A stretch of 39,350 nt of DNA, taken from an uncultured Bacteroidales bacterium. GTDB lineage: Bacteria > Bacteroidota > Bacteroidia > Bacteroidales > UBA4417. Where the stretch lies: contig CAIRHD010000178.1 in assembly GCA_903878265.1 (NCBI GenBank), positions 1 through 39,350 on the forward strand. Direction: 5' to 3'. The position numbers and the translations under genes are program-made. Positions 1-7,250 of this stretch are shown here, piece by piece (positions within the stretch are counted from its first letter, which is position 1; the number at the start of each line of letters is the position of its first letter). The notes beneath the pieces were generated by a model that was not told where the DNA came from, ran no database searches, and was given only the letters and a program-made list of their open reading frames with translations.

Positions 1-230
1 AGGAAAATAAATTGAATTATCAAAACTCACTGTTCCCAGATAAGCAGGGGGCTTACTTTTGAAAAAGAAAAAAATGCGATTAATAATCAATTAGTTACCC
101 TCATTTTAGTCCAGATCAAGTGCTTTACCGGACAACAATGATTTGAAATAAAAAAAAGTCAAATATTATTAAATCATAGACTTGCAATTATGATTCAGAA
201 TATGCACAAAAAGGATTTGTTCCAAAAAAG

Positions 231-1355
231 TCAAAACCCTCGCCCACCTGTCAACAGGCTGTACATCTTAGGGGAAAATCTACGAAGAAAAGACCCTATT
301 CCTACAGCAATAAAAATAATTGAAACTGGCAAAAGAAAAAATGCCAGCATTCGAGTGGCAGGCAAATGATCAAGCAATACCAACGAAGGATTGATGAGAT
401 ACGCAACCAATGGAGCATGAATGGCATAAATTATAAACGAAAATGCGCTTATCCACACAAAAAACCTTTTGCCCATACACCATCGCACTATTCGGTTAAG
501 GCCAAACCAACAAGAAAACAAACCACTTACAATCACAATCTTGTGAAGTATTATTAGAACCGGGAAAATTGCATTTCCCAAATATATTTCACCATGAAAT
601 GCCAGAATTGATTTGATTGCTGCCAAAGATACAAACGCTATCCCCCACCATAATGGATTTGACCAATTACGCGGCAATTCAATATCAAATTCTGCTTTCT
701 GCATCCAGACACCCAAGGAGAAAAATAGCAGTCCTTCCCCTTCAAAAAACACAAAACCCATTGTGCCAAGCCACATCAGTGATACAACTGCGAAAAAAGC
801 CCAACGCGCCTTGCTGTTGGTTACACACCATCGGATTGCAGGATATGCAATATTGTAAATCAGCAGCACTCGAATAAACCAAAGTTGATAAGGAACAGGC
901 ATGATAATCCAACGCCCAATTAGTTCATACCAATGATAATCGTGGAGCAATTGTCTGGTATTGTCAATTTGAACGATATGTGAACCAGCAACTAACCCCT
1001 GCCCTACTGGGAATAACTCTAGTAAATAAGTGAATACCAATCCAAAAGCACTCCAGATCAGATATGGGGCCAATAATGTCCGCAGACGCTTGTTAGTCCT
1101 TTGCTTGTAAGGTTTTTGGTCGTGGAGGGCATACAGGAAACCGGATATGATAAACAACATGGGAATCCGAAACCTGAAAATGCCATTGGCTAAAAAATAC
1201 TCAGTAAATGCTGTGAGATCCATTGGCTCACCTGGAAGCGTCCAGGGTTGCATGTACCTGTTGTCCAGATTGTACCCATGAACAAAAACAAGCAAAACCA
1301 TTGATACAAAAGACCAAAACCTGAATTTGCTGCTTGTGAATACAGATATTGACAT
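231..1355 (-). CDS. Acyltransferase-3 family membrane protein
   Basis: 374 residues, very hydrophobic, with about ten membrane segments spread over the whole length. The N-terminal part carries typical acyltransferase-3 signatures: a His in the first membrane segment (VFVHGYN, about residues 24-30) and the segment FRIPMLFIISGFLYA (about 61-75) followed by a basic loop. Members of this family transfer acyl groups, often acetyl or succinyl, to sugars of surface polysaccharides, lipopolysaccharide or glycans in the inner membrane; the substrate here cannot be told. It lies 30 bp downstream of the outer-membrane protein gene on the same strand, so the two may be co-transcribed. The length is normal for the family and there is no sign of truncation. 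Confidence 0.85.
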   Translation of the reverse strand: MSISVFTSSKFRFWSFVSMVLLVFVHGYNLDNRYMQPWTLPGEPMDLTAFTEYFLANGIFRFRIPMLFIISGFLYALHDQKPYKQRTNKRLRTLLAPYLIWSAFGLVFTYLLELFPVGQGLVAGSHIVQIDNTRQLLHDYHWYELIGRWIIMPVPYQLWFIRVLLIYNIAYPAIRWCVTNSKARWAFFAVVSLMWLGTMGFVFFEGEGLLFFSLGVWMQKAEFDIELPRNWSNPLWWGIAFVSLAAIKSILAFHGEIYLGNAIFPVLIILHKIVIVSGLFSCWFGLNRIVRWCMGKRFFVWISAFSFIIYAIHAPLVAYLINPSLVLLDHLPATRMLAFFLLPVSIIFIAVGIGSFLRRFSPKMYSLLTGGRGF

Positions 1356-1385
1356 GGTAGTTTAAATATATATATGGCAAATTTC

Positions 1386-2642
1386 TTAAAAAAAGTAACC
1401 TACTGAGAAAATTAGCCTGGTATTGTAAACCAATGAAACATCAGTAATTTTATAGTATGTGTCCGGCTTGCCATAAGCAGCAGCGGTAACTTCCACTTCT
1501 GCTGCCACTGTAAGTTTGCCACTTGTGTAACTCAACATATTCGAAAGCCTGTAAACATAAGCTATATCGGCATCGCGAGCGAATATTGAGATAGGAATAG
1601 TATCAATAGCACCAATAATTTCATCATTTGAACCAAAGCCTTTTGTGTAACCTACAAACAAGGAACCCTGCCATTTTGTTCCTGTAGTCTGTATTGAAAC
1701 CCAACCTGAGAGATAGTTGAGCGGCGAATATTCATGCTGGTTGGTCAATGGATCAATAGTTGTTATCCCATAACCGCCAAGCAAAAGATGGTCGTTAAGT
1801 CCTTGTCCATAAAGCCATTGCATCTTAACAATCAAAGGTTTTGTTTTCATCATCATAAAAGCAGTATAAGAAAGGCAATTTACCGAAGCATTGGTTTTAA
1901 ACCCACTATCTGTGACCAATCTTGGCATTAAGCGTTTATAATCAACTCCAATGCCAGTAAATAACTTTTCCCCCACAAATTGAACTTGCCCATGTAAGTT
2001 GGGAATCAAGGCGCTGCGCATATATACAGTTGAAGCACCGGCAGGTCCAGTATTCACATAATCGCGCTGTGCCGTCATCGCGAGAACTGCATTAATTTTT
2101 CCTTTCGAAGCATCCAAACGGATTTGCGGCTGACGGCTGAAAGGATGAAAAGGTGCACCCGTATTAAGCGAAAGCACGTTTGGCAACATCTCGGGAACAT
2201 TAAGCGGATGCCAGTATTGCCCGGCAGTAATGCTTGTATGAGTCCATTTTAACTTTAAGTAAGCATGACGAAGGCGGAAACTGTTGTTTTCGGAATTTGA
2301 TGCACCTGTAAAATCACCTTCTATCAATGCCGATGCTTTCGCACCAAGCACATCAGGTCCAGAAATTTTTGCAGTCAACCTGGCCATCATGGCATATTGG
2401 TTGAAACTGCCATGCGCATTGATGTCTCCACCATTTTTATCCAAAATCGCTTTTTTGGGATAAAGCAATAGGTAGCCTTCCCTTGCTTCGACTATTTGCC
2501 GTGTGTCGTACATGGCTTCCGCTTTTACAAAACCTGACCAGATAAGTACTGGCTTGTCAGAAATTGTTGGAATTGCTTGCTGGGCAGATGCTTCAAATAA
2601 TCCGAATAGCATTGCACTAATGATAATGAGGGCACGTCGCAT
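1386..2642 (-). CDS. Probable outer-membrane beta-barrel (porin-like) protein
   Basis: 418 residues. The start gives a clean signal peptide (MRRALIIISAMLFGLFEASAQ, cleavage likely after AQ at 20-21). The mature part lacks long hydrophobic helices and alternates polar and aromatic residues as in beta strands. It ends in Tyr-Phe-Phe, a C-terminal aromatic of the kind recognised by the BAM machinery. A segment near residues 75-175 resembles the strand-rich N-terminal part of DcaP-like porins. I infer an outer-membrane channel or structural barrel; the solute is unknown. It is the first gene of a two-gene minus-strand unit with the acyltransferase downstream. A -7 type promoter box lies 78 bp upstream of the start. 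Confidence 0.7.
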   Translation of the reverse strand: MRRALIIISAMLFGLFEASAQQAIPTISDKPVLIWSGFVKAEAMYDTRQIVEAREGYLLLYPKKAILDKNGGDINAHGSFNQYAMMARLTAKISGPDVLGAKASALIEGDFTGASNSENNSFRLRHAYLKLKWTHTSITAGQYWHPLNVPEMLPNVLSLNTGAPFHPFSRQPQIRLDASKGKINAVLAMTAQRDYVNTGPAGASTVYMRSALIPNLHGQVQFVGEKLFTGIGVDYKRLMPRLVTDSGFKTNASVNCLSYTAFMMMKTKPLIVKMQWLYGQGLNDHLLLGGYGITTIDPLTNQHEYSPLNYLSGWVSIQTTGTKWQGSLFVGYTKGFGSNDEIIGAIDTIPISIFARDADIAYVYRLSNMLSYTSGKLTVAAEVEVTAAAYGKPDTYYKITDVSLVYNTRLIFSVGYFF

Positions 2643-2719
2643 GAGGTATTGTAAAATTGCACAAATAATTTTCAGCCTTCATAGCTTTACCAAGTTCAGG
2701 AAGGCTTATTTTGGGCCGG

Positions 2720-2727
2720 CAAATGTA
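2720..2727 (-). promoter_or_regulatory. -7 box of Bacteroidota promoter for the porin-like gene
   Basis: The plus-strand bases CAAATGTA read TACATTTG on the minus strand, a full match to TAnnTTTG. It lies about 78 bp before the ATG at 2642. No clear -33 TTTG partner was seen. Confidence 0.45.
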
Positions 2728-3039
2728 GGGAATAGTTATTGGAAAAAAATATTGGGAGTAAGCTATTGATATTCAAAATATTAGTCAATTAATATATTGC
2801 AGCAATTTGATTTTCAGCTTGTTGAAAAAAAATTTATTGTATTATGAATATCATATCTTCAGTTCTTTAAATTTTCTATCCAGTTAGCTATAACAAAACC
2901 AACCACGTATTGCTGCGAATACAAGTTTAAAAAGGCAGCAGGATGCAGCAAACGAATAAGCAGCAATATTGGGATTAGGAAATAATTTGCCTCAAAAAGT
3001 CTGTACATTGTAGAATGAAATATTATTTCTACATTTGCG

Positions 3040-3047
3040 ATGAACAT
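3040..3047 (+). promoter_or_regulatory. -7 box upstream of the PUR-type gene
   Basis: TACATTTG, a full match to the Bacteroidota TAnnTTTG consensus, 34 bp before the ATG at 3082. Confidence 0.5.
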
Positions 3048-3081
3048 TAAGTTTAAATTTAATTAGCAACTTTTCATAAAG

Positions 3082-3426
3082 ATGGAAGATTTTGATAACA
3101 GGGACACACGGGAGGATGTATTCTCAAGAGCGGTAAAAGCAGGGGTACGCACCTATTTTTTTGATGTTAAATGTACACGGGACAGCGAGTTATACATTAC
3201 TGTTACCGAAAGCAAAAAGCGTTTCGACAATGCTTTGGCTAAATTTGTTTACGACAAGCATAAAATATTTCTTTATCAGGAGGATTTTGAAAAATTCATG
3301 CACGGCCTTCAAGATGCTTTTTCTTTTGTTGAAACAGGTAAAGTGCCACCCAAACGGGTTTACAAAGAGGTTAGAAGGCTTTCGGATATTGATACCGATT
3401 CGCAAGAACAGGATTCTCCCTCTTAA
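3082..3426 (+). CDS. PUR-type DNA/RNA-binding protein (DUF3276)
   Basis: 114 residues. The body (about residues 9-90) matches the small bacterial PUR-alpha-like family that is widespread in Bacteroidota: FSRAVKAGVRTYFFDVK, then ELYITVTESKKRF and FLYQEDFEKFMHGLQ. These proteins form a PUR fold with a beta sheet and a helix, and bind single-stranded or structured nucleic acid; the cellular role is not well established. The last 25 residues are polar and probably disordered. It stands as a single gene, followed by 266 bp that hold a hairpin and the parA promoter. The ATG at 3082 has no strong Shine-Dalgarno site, as is usual in this phylum. Confidence 0.85.
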   Translation: MEDFDNRDTREDVFSRAVKAGVRTYFFDVKCTRDSELYITVTESKKRFDNALAKFVYDKHKIFLYQEDFEKFMHGLQDAFSFVETGKVPPKRVYKEVRRLSDIDTDSQEQDSPS

Positions 3427-3467
3427 TCCAATCTTAATCGAGTAATTTTACTTTCCTTCTTATCTGC

Positions 3468-3492
3468 CAGTAAACCTGTTCTTGGTTTACTG
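3468..3492. repeat. Perfect 9-bp stem hairpin between the PUR gene and parA
   Basis: Arms CAGTAAACC (3468-3476) and GGTTTACTG (3484-3492) around the 7-nt loop TGTTCTT. It lies about 40 bp after the PUR-type stop codon and is not followed by a T tract, so it is not a textbook intrinsic terminator. It could be a terminator variant, an operator or a protein-binding palindrome. Confidence 0.6.
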
Positions 3493-3584
3493 CATTATCT
3501 GCTTAGCTTCAATCAATTCTACCTATATTGACGTTCATCTTTAAAACTTATCAACACAGTTTAAAGATGGGAGGAGCTTTTTTG

Positions 3585-3592
3585 TACCTTTG
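3585..3592 (+). promoter_or_regulatory. -7 box of the parAB operon promoter
   Basis: TACCTTTG, a full match to TAnnTTTG, about 100 bp before parA. A TTTA-like -33 candidate sits about 21 bp upstream (3560-3563). Confidence 0.5.
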
Positions 3593-3692
3593 CACACTTT
3601 TAGTTTCCATGCACCACATGGATTTTAAAGTCAAGACTTAACATTAAGTAATTGATTTTTAATACAATAAATATTAAACAACACACCTACAA

Positions 3693-4496
3693 ATGGGTAA
3701 AATAATTTCCATCGCTAACCAAAAAGGCGGAGTCGGTAAAACCACAACAGCCATTAACTTAGGTGCAGCTTTGGCCGTATTGGAGTTTAAAACATTAATT
3801 ATTGATGCTGATCCCCAGGCAAATGCCACCTCGGGCGTTGGTTTCGATCCAAAAACAATAAAAACATCTATTTACGAATGTATAATACAGGAAGTTGAGG
3901 CCAAAAATATTATTCTCAGCACCGAGACCCCAAATTTATTCCTATTACCAGCTCACATTGATTTGGTTGGTGCCGAAATAGAAATGATCAACCTCCCCGA
4001 CCGGGAGATAATGATGCGTAGGGTTGTTGACAAACTCCGCGATGATTATGATTTCATCCTCATTGATTGCTCACCTTCCCTCGGATTAGTAACAATAAAT
4101 TCGTTGGTAGCTTCCGATTCGGTTATTATACCTGTGCAATGCGAATATTTTGCACTCGAAGGCTTAGGCAAACTCTTGAATACCATTAAAATAGTACAAT
4201 CGCGGTTGAACCCAAAACTCGATTTTGAAGGGATTTTACTCACCATGTATGATGGCCGCCTCCGCCTCTCCAATCAAGTTGTAGAAGAAGTGAAGACCCA
4301 TTTTCAGGACATGGTTTTTAACACGATTATTGCACGCAACACAAGGTTGGCCGAAGCTCCAAGTTATGGGCAAACCGTGCTGATGCACGATGCCGGCAGC
4401 ACAGGATCGCTTAATTACCTTAATCTGGCTCGCGAAGTGTTACAAAAAAATAAAATGACCACACTCACCCAAGATCAAAAAGAAATAAAGGTCTAA
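3693..4496 (+). CDS. parA: Chromosome partitioning ATPase ParA (Soj)
   Basis: 267 residues, the usual length for chromosomal ParA. The deviant Walker A motif KGGVGKTT lies at residues 11-18 with the signature Lys11. A Walker A' segment (LIIDADPQANAT) and a Walker B-type segment (FILIDCSPSLG) follow. ParA dimerises with ATP on the nucleoid and is released by ParB-stimulated hydrolysis, which moves ParB-parS complexes during chromosome segregation. It is the first gene of an operon: parB starts 5 bp after its stop codon. The order parA-parB-DUF5683-dapB-lepB is a conserved Bacteroidota neighbourhood and supports a chromosomal rather than plasmid partition system. Confidence 0.96.
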   Translation: MGKIISIANQKGGVGKTTTAINLGAALAVLEFKTLIIDADPQANATSGVGFDPKTIKTSIYECIIQEVEAKNIILSTETPNLFLLPAHIDLVGAEIEMINLPDREIMMRRVVDKLRDDYDFILIDCSPSLGLVTINSLVASDSVIIPVQCEYFALEGLGKLLNTIKIVQSRLNPKLDFEGILLTMYDGRLRLSNQVVEEVKTHFQDMVFNTIIARNTRLAEAPSYGQTVLMHDAGSTGSLNYLNLAREVLQKNKMTTLTQDQKEIKV

Positions 4497-4501
4497 GAAT
4501 A

Positions 4502-5395
4502 ATGGCAATTCAAAAAAGGACAGGATTAGGACGGGGATTGAGTGCGATACTCGAAAGCCCCGAAACCGATATTACTTCAAAAGACATTTCAGGTAACTAT
4601 GTTGCAGGTGCAATTGCGGAACTGCCTCTTGGTAAAATAGAAACCAACCCGTTTCAGCCTCGGGTCGATTTTGATCAGGCATCGCTTTCGGAACTTGCAC
4701 AATCAATACTCGAACAAGGTATCATTCAGCCTCTTACGGTCCGAAAAATGGGATACGACAAGTATCAGCTTATTTCGGGCGAGAGAAGGTTTAGGGCAGC
4801 AAAAATTGCTGGCGTGGAATCAATTCCCTGCTTTATTCGCGTTGCAAATGATGAGCAAATGCTCGAATGGGCACTGATTGAAAATATTCAACGCGAAAAC
4901 CTCAACGCTATTGAAATTGCAATTAGTTATAACAGACTGATTGAAGAATGCAGCCTTACACAGGACGAACTTAGTAAACGTGTTGGCAAAAACAGATCTA
5001 CGGTGACCAATTATATGCGCTTGCTCAAACTTCCGGCCGAAGTTCAGGCTGCTTTGCGCGATGGTTCAATAAGCATGGCTCATGCCCGGTCAATTGTTAA
5101 TGTTGACGATGAAGAAAAACAATTGGTGATTACCCGAAAAATTATTGCAGAAGGCCTTTCGGTTCGCGATGTGGAAAAAATCGCAAAAAAACTGAACAAC
5201 ACCTTTAGCTCTGCCACCAAGGCTGGAAAGCTAGCTCTACCGCTAAAATACGAACTGTTAAAAGATTCGATCCAGGTAAGGTTTAACCGAAAAGTCGAAA
5301 TAAGCCGTTCGCAAAAAGGGAAAGGGAGCATTACAATACCATTTGCTTCGGACGATGATTTACAAGCCGTTATTTCCAAATTAGGAATTGATTAA
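4502..5395 (+). CDS. parB: Chromosome partitioning protein ParB (Spo0J)
   Basis: 297 residues. The N-terminal ParA-contacting segment (GLGRGLSAIL, residues 8-17) is followed by the ParB/sulfiredoxin-like CTPase domain with GERRFRAA at 93-100 and ENIQRENLNAIE at 127-138. A helix-turn-helix that reads parS lies at about 152-180 (LTQDELSKRVGKNRSTVTNY). The C-terminal 60 residues form the dimerisation domain. ParB loads at parS as a CTP-dependent clamp and spreads to form the segregation complex. I saw no convincing 16-bp parS palindrome in this window. Confidence 0.96.
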   Translation: MAIQKRTGLGRGLSAILESPETDITSKDISGNYVAGAIAELPLGKIETNPFQPRVDFDQASLSELAQSILEQGIIQPLTVRKMGYDKYQLISGERRFRAAKIAGVESIPCFIRVANDEQMLEWALIENIQRENLNAIEIAISYNRLIEECSLTQDELSKRVGKNRSTVTNYMRLLKLPAEVQAALRDGSISMAHARSIVNVDDEEKQLVITRKIIAEGLSVRDVEKIAKKLNNTFSSATKAGKLALPLKYELLKDSIQVRFNRKVEISRSQKGKGSITIPFASDDDLQAVISKLGID

Positions 5396-5400
5396 TATAA

Positions 5401-6096
5401 GTGATAAGCAAGGCTAAATACATTTATACCAAGTTAAAACAAAGGTTGCCAAATTCTTTCTCACAGATGGTCAGCAACCTTTGTTTTGTTTTGGTTATTT
5501 TGCAGCTATTGGTCAGTTTTGGTGGAAAAAATGTTATGGCACAGAAAATCAATACTGTGGTTCCTGATTCAATACCTACAAAACAGAAAGAAATCCATTC
5601 GCCTCGAAAAGCCACCATTTATGCATTGGTTTTTCCAGGGATGGGACAAGCGTACAACCGCAAATACTGGAAAATGCCTATTGTTTATGCCGGTTTTGGA
5701 ACACTGATTTATTTTATTCGTTCCAATACCAAGCTTTACAGGGATGTAAATGATGCTTATAATTATGTATCGGTAACCTCAAAAACTGTTTACCCTCCTA
5801 CATGGCCAAATTTGTTCCATCCAATTCCTCCTCCGCCAAATGACTATGCCATTAAATATACCGAAAATCAGTTGCTGCAAGGCAGGGACGGGTATAGGCG
5901 CAACCTCGAAGTAAATTATATTTTCGCAGGCGTTTGGTACATATTAACCGTAATGGATGCCGTGGTGGATGCCCATTTTTTCGATTACGACATAAATGAT
6001 AATTTGACGCTTAAAGTAAACCCATGGTTACCAAACATGGGTTCAAACGAAGCTTTAGGATTTTCGGGTGGGCTAAACCTGAGTTTGCGTTTTTAA
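5401..6096 (+). CDS. DUF5683 membrane-associated protein
   Basis: 231 residues from the GTG at 5401, directly after a stop codon in this frame and 5 bp after parB. The ATG at 5467 (residue 23) is an alternative, but the Lys/Arg-rich part before it makes a better n-region for the hydrophobic stretch SNLCFVLVILQLLVSF (about 25-40), a signal peptide or anchor. The DUF5683 core starts near residue 62: RKATIYALVFPGMGQAYNRKYWK, then a membrane segment (PIVYAGFGTLIYFI), and a second hydrophobic segment near 175-190. The family is almost restricted to Bacteroidota and lies between parB and dapB in many genomes; its function is unknown. A strong hairpin covers its 5' end. Confidence 0.8.
   Translation: MISKAKYIYTKLKQRLPNSFSQMVSNLCFVLVILQLLVSFGGKNVMAQKINTVVPDSIPTKQKEIHSPRKATIYALVFPGMGQAYNRKYWKMPIVYAGFGTLIYFIRSNTKLYRDVNDAYNYVSVTSKTVYPPTWPNLFHPIPPPPNDYAIKYTENQLLQGRDGYRRNLEVNYIFAGVWYILTVMDAVVDAHFFDYDINDNLTLKVNPWLPNMGSNEALGFSGGLNLSLRF
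5436..5487 (+). promoter_or_regulatory. 14-bp stem hairpin at the 5' end of the DUF5683 gene
   Basis: Perfect arms AAAACAAAGGTTGC (5436-5449) and GCAACCTTTGTTTT (5474-5487) with a 24-nt loop that contains the ATG at 5467. The arms extend to about 21 nt with three mismatches, and the right arm runs into T-rich sequence. It may attenuate or terminate parAB transcripts, or mask the internal ATG. Structure is seen directly; function is inference. Confidence 0.6.
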
Positions 6097-6126
6097 ATCG
6101 AATTGAACCAAACATAATTGATTTTT

Positions 6127-6840
6127 ATGAAAATTGCTCTTCTTGGTTATGGGAAAATGGGTCATGAGGTCGAAAAGGTAGCTATTGAGAATGGCCATGT
6201 AATTTCGTTAGTAATTGATAATGAGGATGATTGGTTAAATAAACTTGATTTGCTTGCTAAATGTGATATTGCAATCGAGTTTTCGGCTCCAGCAATTGCG
6301 GCTAAAAACATATACCGGTGCATCGAATCCAATGTGCCAATAGTTGTAGGAACAACAGGCTGGTTTGGGCAACTCGGACAGATTACAGAATTTTGCAACC
6401 TCCACAATGGCAGCTTGTTCTATGCTTCCAATTACAGCATTGGTGTAAATATTTTTTTCGCAATAAACCAAAAGTTGGCATCGTTGCTCGAAGTATATCC
6501 AATGTATTTGCCCTCAATGGTGGAAACCCATCACACTCAAAAACTGGATTCGCCCAGCGGAACTGCAATCACATTGGCAAATGGTATTATAGCTTCCAAT
6601 TCCAATTTTACCGGTTATTCGGAAAATGCCGCTACCATTGGCGAAATTCCTGTTCAATCAATCCGCATAGGTAATGTAACTGGTGAACACACAGTAACTT
6701 GGATTTCCGAAATTGATAAAATAACAATAACGCACGAGGCTTTCCATAGAAAAGGTTTTGCGCTTGGGGCGGTAATGGCTGCTGAGTGGTTGCAAGGGCG
6801 AAAAGGTGTTTTCTCAATGAAGGATATGTTAAATCTGTAA
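6127..6840 (+). CDS. dapB: 4-hydroxy-tetrahydrodipicolinate reductase DapB
   Basis: 237 residues from the ATG at 6127; the frame could start at the TTG at 6118, but MKIALLGYGKMG is the normal family N-terminus. Residues 5-13 form the NAD(P)-binding glycine motif (LLGYGKMGH). The substrate and catalytic segment ETHHTQKLDSPSGTA lies near residue 135, with the paired His, the Lys and the SGT that bind the tetrahydrodipicolinate. The enzyme reduces the dapA product in the diaminopimelate/lysine pathway in the cytoplasm. It is 30 bp downstream of the DUF5683 gene and probably in the same operon. Confidence 0.95.
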   Translation: MKIALLGYGKMGHEVEKVAIENGHVISLVIDNEDDWLNKLDLLAKCDIAIEFSAPAIAAKNIYRCIESNVPIVVGTTGWFGQLGQITEFCNLHNGSLFYASNYSIGVNIFFAINQKLASLLEVYPMYLPSMVETHHTQKLDSPSGTAITLANGIIASNSNFTGYSENAATIGEIPVQSIRIGNVTGEHTVTWISEIDKITITHEAFHRKGFALGAVMAAEWLQGRKGVFSMKDMLNL

Positions 6841-7250
6841 AAACAACACTTTTGAACGCAACAATGAGTGGTTAGGATTTGGCTTTTCAGGGTTTGCGTT
6901 ACAATAAACTCTATTTAAGTAAGTAATTTACAAACAGCCTAAAAGTCTAACAGCCTAAAAGCCTAAAAGTCTAACAGCCTAAATGCTTACAACCTAACAG
7001 CCTTCATCACATATAGTGTATGGCCTTATTTTTTAGGGACTTGCCGAATAGTTACACTTGATTTTCTTATTAATCAGCGTTTTAACAGATTTTAACTAAC
7101 CATGCCAATATGCCTTGTAACTTTTGGTTGATATTTGCGCCTTAGTTTTGTTGCAAATGACAAAAAAATCGAAAATTAAAAAAATTGTTCATAAAAGGTG
7201 CATTTGCAAATACTTAACCGAATTTATAATAAAAACTAAAACTACAAATC
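6841..7250. other. Intergenic region dapB-lepB
   Basis: 410 bp without a believable gene. It holds a degenerate octamer tandem repeat at 6933-7003. A weak promoter-like site (GATATTTG ending near 7137, one mismatch to TAnnTTTG) lies about 115 bp before lepB. A frame at 7124-7558 overlaps lepB in another phase and looks non-coding. Confidence 0.5.
6933..7003. repeat. Degenerate 8-bp tandem repeat
   Basis: Nine consecutive units of the pattern AAnAGnCT: AACAGCCT, AAAAGTCT, AACAGCCT, AAAAGCCT, AAAAGTCT, AACAGCCT, AAATGCTT, ACAACCT (7 bp) and AACAGCCT. The period of eight and the intergenic position fit a microsatellite-like element, not coding sequence. Confidence 0.8.

Larger units (their letters stand above)
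2643..3081. other. Divergent intergenic region
   Basis: 439 bp between the divergent porin-like and PUR-type genes. It is AT-rich and contains one promoter-like -7 box for each direction (2720-2727 minus, 3040-3047 plus). A minus-strand frame of 62 codons runs through it but shows no homology that I recognise and covers the plus-strand promoter, so I do not call it. Confidence 0.5.

Noticed and set aside
1-230. A gene at the left edge
   Set aside because: No long frame or recognisable motif in these 230 bp on either strand.
2859-3047. 62-codon minus-strand frame between the porin-like gene and the PUR-type gene
   Set aside because: It overlaps the promoter box of the plus-strand gene, has no recognisable homology and its hydrophobic stretch is expected in AT-rich DNA.
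3427-6100. A parS centromere site near parAB
   Set aside because: No 16-bp palindrome of the TGTTnCACGTGnAACA type was found by eye. The hairpin at 3468-3492 does not resemble it.
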